Below, in pieces: positions 61,754 through 64,000 of a stretch of DNA of 64,000 bases. A program made the position numbers and the translations under genes. Every line of letters starts with the position of its first letter. The stretch's first letter is position 1. A model generated the notes under the pieces. That model did not search any database. It was not told the DNA's origin and saw nothing but the letters and a program-made list of their open reading frames with translations. Source of the DNA: Sphingomonas lycopersici (lineage in GTDB: Bacteria; Pseudomonadota; Alphaproteobacteria; Sphingomonadales; Sphingomonadaceae); the NCBI RefSeq assembly GCF_026130605.1, contig NZ_JANFAU010000001.1, forward strand, positions 310,001 through 374,000, read 5' to 3'.

Positions 61754-62143
61754 ATGTCGATCCACCGCATGATCGCGCTGCATCCGCAGGTCGGCGACGA
61801 TTTCAACGAAACCCTCGCCACCGCCGCGCGACACGCGATGTTCTGCGCGGAGATGTGCGCGAGCTGCGCCGACGCCTGTATCGCCGAGCCGATGGACATG
61901 TCGCAATGCATCCGCTCGTGCCTCGACTGTTCCGACGTCTGCACCGCCACCGCGCAGCTCGCGGTGCGGCGCACCGGGCACAATCCCGAGGCGTTGCGCG
62001 CATTGCTCGATACATGCGCGCGGGTGTGCGAGCTTTGCGCCGAGGAATGCGAACGGCACGAACATGGCCATTGCCAGCTATGCGCCGAAATGTGCCGCGA
62101 ATGCATGCAGGATTGCCGCGCAGCAATACCGACGGTGAATTGA
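61754..62143 (+). CDS. Cys-rich four-helix-bundle copper-binding protein (DUF326/Csp type)
   Basis: A 129-residue protein with 17 Cys in CxxxC-like spacing along helices: FCAEMCASCADAC, QCIRSCLDCSDVC, TCARVCELCAEEC and HCQLCAEMCRECMQDC. This is the pattern of Csp copper-storage proteins and DUF326 'four-helix bundle copper-binding' proteins. No signal peptide, so a cytosolic Csp3-like role binding many Cu(I) ions is likely. ATG 61754 gives MSIHRMIALHPQVGDDFN; GAAGGA stands just before. Stand-alone in a stress-like gene group. Confidence 0.9.
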   Translation: MSIHRMIALHPQVGDDFNETLATAARHAMFCAEMCASCADACIAEPMDMSQCIRSCLDCSDVCTATAQLAVRRTGHNPEALRALLDTCARVCELCAEECERHEHGHCQLCAEMCRECMQDCRAAIPTVN

Positions 62144-62314
62144 AGCAGCACCGGCCCCGAGTTACGGCAGATTAGCACTTCGGCTATTCTAACCTATTAA
62201 CCTAGGTTTGTTATCGCCGGATATTTCATATTTGCGCAGCATTTCTCGCCGGCGAAGGAACTCTGCCGCCCGCCGAGAGTCTCGATTCCACCTTTAACCA
62301 AGGGAGAGCGAGCG

Positions 62315-62749
62315 ATGCGGGTCCGCGAATGCATGACCACCGACGTCCAGGTAATCACGCCAGACAATACGCTGCAATCGGCGGCGCAGATCATGGCCGA
62401 TATCGATGCGGGCTTTCTGCCGGTTGCCGATCACGACCGCCTCGTCGGCGTCATCACCGACCGCGACATCGCGATCCGCGGGGTCGCCGCCGGGCACCCG
62501 CCCGATTCCAGCATTCGCGACGTGATGAGCGACAGCGTGAAATATTGCTTCGACGATGACGATCTGGACGACGTGCTCGAGAATATGGGCGATATCCAGC
62601 TTCATCGTCTCGCGGTGATCAATCGCGACAAGCGGCTCGTCGGCGTGATCACGATCGGCGATTGCGCAGGCGGGGGCGAGACGGCCCGCGCCGGCGAGGC
62701 GCTCGGCGATATCGTGCGGCCCGGCGCCCGCACTTCCCAAATGGTCTGA
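62315..62749 (+). CDS. Two-CBS-domain protein
   Basis: A 144-residue protein with two CBS modules: VRECMTTDVQVITPDNTLQS to GVITDRDIAIRG (residues 2-55), and IRDVMSDSVKYCFDDDDLDD to RLVGVITIGDC (67-115). Stand-alone CBS pairs bind adenine nucleotides and sense energy state. AAGGGAG lies before the ATG. A GGAAC box at 62257 lacks a matching -10. Confidence 0.92.
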   Translation: MRVRECMTTDVQVITPDNTLQSAAQIMADIDAGFLPVADHDRLVGVITDRDIAIRGVAAGHPPDSSIRDVMSDSVKYCFDDDDLDDVLENMGDIQLHRLAVINRDKRLVGVITIGDCAGGGETARAGEALGDIVRPGARTSQMV

Positions 62750-62797
62750 CGGGGGGCGCGACCCAACGCGTTCTCCTCCCAATTCAGGATATTTCCC

Positions 62798-63403
62798 ATG
62801 AAAACGATGCACAAACCCCTTGTCGCCGCCTTGCTGATCGTCGGCCTCGCCGGCTGCAACAAGAACAATGCGAACGAACCCGCCGGGGCCGCCAACGAAA
62901 CGGGCAGCGCGCTGTCCGATTTCGGCAATAGCGCGGCCAATGCGGCCGGCGCGGCGGCCGATATCGTCACCCCGACCCCGAACGGGCAGGAATTCGCCGA
63001 CAAGGCGGCGAAGAGCGACGCGTTCGAAATCGCCGCAGGAAAGCTTGCCGCGACCAACGGCGCCTCCCCCAAGGTCAAGGCATTCGCCGCCGAGATGATC
63101 AAGGCGCACACCGCATCGACCGACAAGATCAAGGCCGCGGCGCACAAGGCGACCGCCGCGATCACCCCCGATCCGACCTTGACCGAGGATCAGAAGGAAA
63201 AGCTCGACAAGCTGGGCAAGCTCACCGGTGCCGAGTTCGACCGCGAATATCTGTCGGGCCAGGTCGAGGCGCATGAAGACGCGCTGTCGCTGATGCGCGA
63301 TTACGCCAAGCATGGCGATGTCCCCTCGCTCAAGGCGGCGGCGGGCGAGATCGCGCCGATCGTCCAGAAGCATCTCGACGAGGTCAAGGCATTGAAAGGC
63401 TAA
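62798..63403 (+). CDS. DUF4142 lipoprotein
   Basis: A 201-residue protein with a lipoprotein signal (KPLVAALLIVGLAGC, Cys near residue 22) and a DUF4142 four-helix domain (QEFADKAAKSDAFEIAAGKL, KVKAFAAEMIKAHTASTDKI, LTGAEFDREYLSGQVEAHED). DUF4142 proteins resemble ferritin-like bundles and are common in stress gene groups of alphaproteobacteria. Follows the CBS gene by 48 bases. Function unknown; anchored in the outer or inner membrane facing the periplasm. Confidence 0.9.
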   Translation: MKTMHKPLVAALLIVGLAGCNKNNANEPAGAANETGSALSDFGNSAANAAGAAADIVTPTPNGQEFADKAAKSDAFEIAAGKLAATNGASPKVKAFAAEMIKAHTASTDKIKAAAHKATAAITPDPTLTEDQKEKLDKLGKLTGAEFDREYLSGQVEAHEDALSLMRDYAKHGDVPSLKAAAGEIAPIVQKHLDEVKALKG

Positions 63404-63424
63404 CCGCGCGCCGCGAGCGCCCGA

Positions 63425-63452
63425 TCGAGGCAGGTTGGTTCACCTGCCTCGA
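63425..63452 (+). terminator. Hairpin after the DUF4142 gene
   Basis: TCGAGGCAGGT (63425-63435) and ACCTGCCTCGA (63442-63452) form an 11-bp perfect stem around TGGTTC, followed by AATCG. Likely terminator, without a strong U-run. Confidence 0.6.
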
Positions 63453-63590
63453 AATCGCGGTAGACAAAGGACAATAGAGCGATGATCCGCTGCAATCGGA
63501 TCGACAGCCGGGGCAACGCCGGTTAACATAGCGCAATTGTCCCATATCGAGACGATCCATATATGCCATCTCCGACAAGGGGAACGACAG

Positions 63591-64000
63591 GTGGCTGATC
63601 CGATTGGAGCGTTTGCCGATGGGCATGACGCGCTGCTTTCCGCGCTGCTCGATCAATCGCACGAATGCATCCAGTTTCTCGACGGCGACGGCCGGATCCT
63701 GTTCGTCAACCGCGAAGGCGCGCGCGCGATGGAATTGAGCGCGCCGCACGATCTGATCGGCGCATCCTGGATCGATCGCTGGCCCGAGGAAGCACGGGGG
63801 GCGGCGCACGATGCTCTGCAATCGGTGCGCCGCGGCACTGCGGCGCGCTTCTCGGCAACGCGCCCCGGCCCGCACGGCGAACAGCGCTGGTGGGAAGTCA
63901 CCGCGACCCCGATCGACGGCAACCACGCCGCCGCCTGCCTGATCATCGCGCGCGACATCACCGCTGAATCGATCGAGCGCCAGCGCGTCGCGACGATCAG
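63591..64000 (+). CDS. PAS-domain sensor protein, partial (C-terminus beyond window)
   Basis: Opens at GTG 63591, with AAGGGGAA 8 bases upstream, and has no stop before the window end. About 136 residues are visible and form one PAS domain: LLDQSHECIQFLDGDGRILF, VNREGARAMELSAPHDLIGA, and RWWEVTATPIDG with IARDITAESIERQRV at the end. The RDITxxxxERQR exit helix is typical before a histidine kinase HWE/HisKA domain or a GGDEF domain, which would lie outside. Likely a signal-transduction protein; output unknown. Confidence 0.8.
   Translation, partial: MADPIGAFADGHDALLSALLDQSHECIQFLDGDGRILFVNREGARAMELSAPHDLIGASWIDRWPEEARGAAHDALQSVRRGTAARFSATRPGPHGEQRWWEVTATPIDGNHAAACLIIARDITAESIERQRVATI

Noticed and set aside
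62257..62280. EcfG-type promoter before the CBS gene
   Set aside because: GGAAC is present but the bases at 16-17 spacing read AGTC/GTCT, not CGTT.
1..64000. CRISPR array, tRNA, rRNA, prophage or insertion sequence
   Set aside because: No regularly spaced direct repeats, no tRNA-like CCA-ended cloverleaf, and no transposase or phage motif seen on either strand.

Overview
This is a gene-dense, GC-rich chromosomal segment that looks like Sphingomonas or a close relative (Alphaproteobacteria, Sphingomonadales). The evidence is two exported proteins with the PEPxxWA-CTERM tail, two TonB-dependent receptors each tied to a catabolic cluster, EcfG-type (GGAAC-N16/17-CGTT) stress promoters, and short hyphenated inverted repeats between genes. 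I see no rRNA, tRNA, CRISPR array, insertion sequence, phage gene or origin. The genome assignment is inference; no marker gene is present.

Region 1 (1-13.9 kb) is a peptidoglycan amino-sugar salvage regulon built around one divergent promoter near 7.9 kb. Leftward: PP2C-like protein, AnmK, TonB receptor, SSS symporter, MurQ and a GntR/HutC regulator cut by the window edge. Rightward: NagB-II-type deaminase/isomerase, NagA and a cytoplasmic GH84-like hydrolase in a tightly overlapping operon, then a convergent BadF/BadG-type amino-sugar kinase and a divergent quinone-dependent D-lactate dehydrogenase. Together they could import anhydro-MurNAc sugars, convert them to fructose-6-phosphate, and oxidise the D-lactate released by MurQ.

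Region 2 (14-21.3 kb) holds a TetR regulator and a probable lysine/2-aminoadipate catabolic group: HglS (DUF1338), an FAD-linked D-2-hydroxyacid dehydrogenase and a class III aminotransferase in one operon, a divergent LysR, and an APC amino-acid permease. A PEP-CTERM protein and a ketopantoate reductase-like gene follow (21.4-23.1 kb).

Region 3 (23.2-31.9 kb) looks like a D-glutamate/D-amino-acid peptide utilisation locus: a TonB receptor divergent from a MurR/RpiR regulator across a perfect 12-nt-arm palindrome, then DgcN-like (DUF1611), DgcA-like (enolase-superfamily epimerase), an exported serine hydrolase and an exported N-acyl-D-amino-acid deacylase. A YghU-like GST, a fused EgtB-EgtD ergothioneine enzyme, a GNAT, a CYTH-CHAD protein and an azoreductase follow (32-38 kb).

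Region 4 (38-46.4 kb) has a three-gene glycosyltransferase/methyltransferase operon, a secreted methyltransferase-fold protein, a ParD-like/Map pair with an operator over its promoter, topoisomerase IB, and a class I aminotransferase. Region 5 (45.8-53.4 kb) is a TetR-controlled RND efflux operon with a long leader and a NodT-type outer-membrane factor. Region 6 (53.4-64 kb) is mixed: HutD, aldo/keto reductase plus LysR with a probable MFS-gene remnant, an intergenic region with two divergent EcfG-type promoters and a strongly structured candidate small RNA, a PEP-CTERM protein, an AraC/VOC pair, a DUF885 peptidase, and a stress-like group (Cys-rich copper protein, CBS protein, DUF4142 lipoprotein, PAS sensor cut by the window end).
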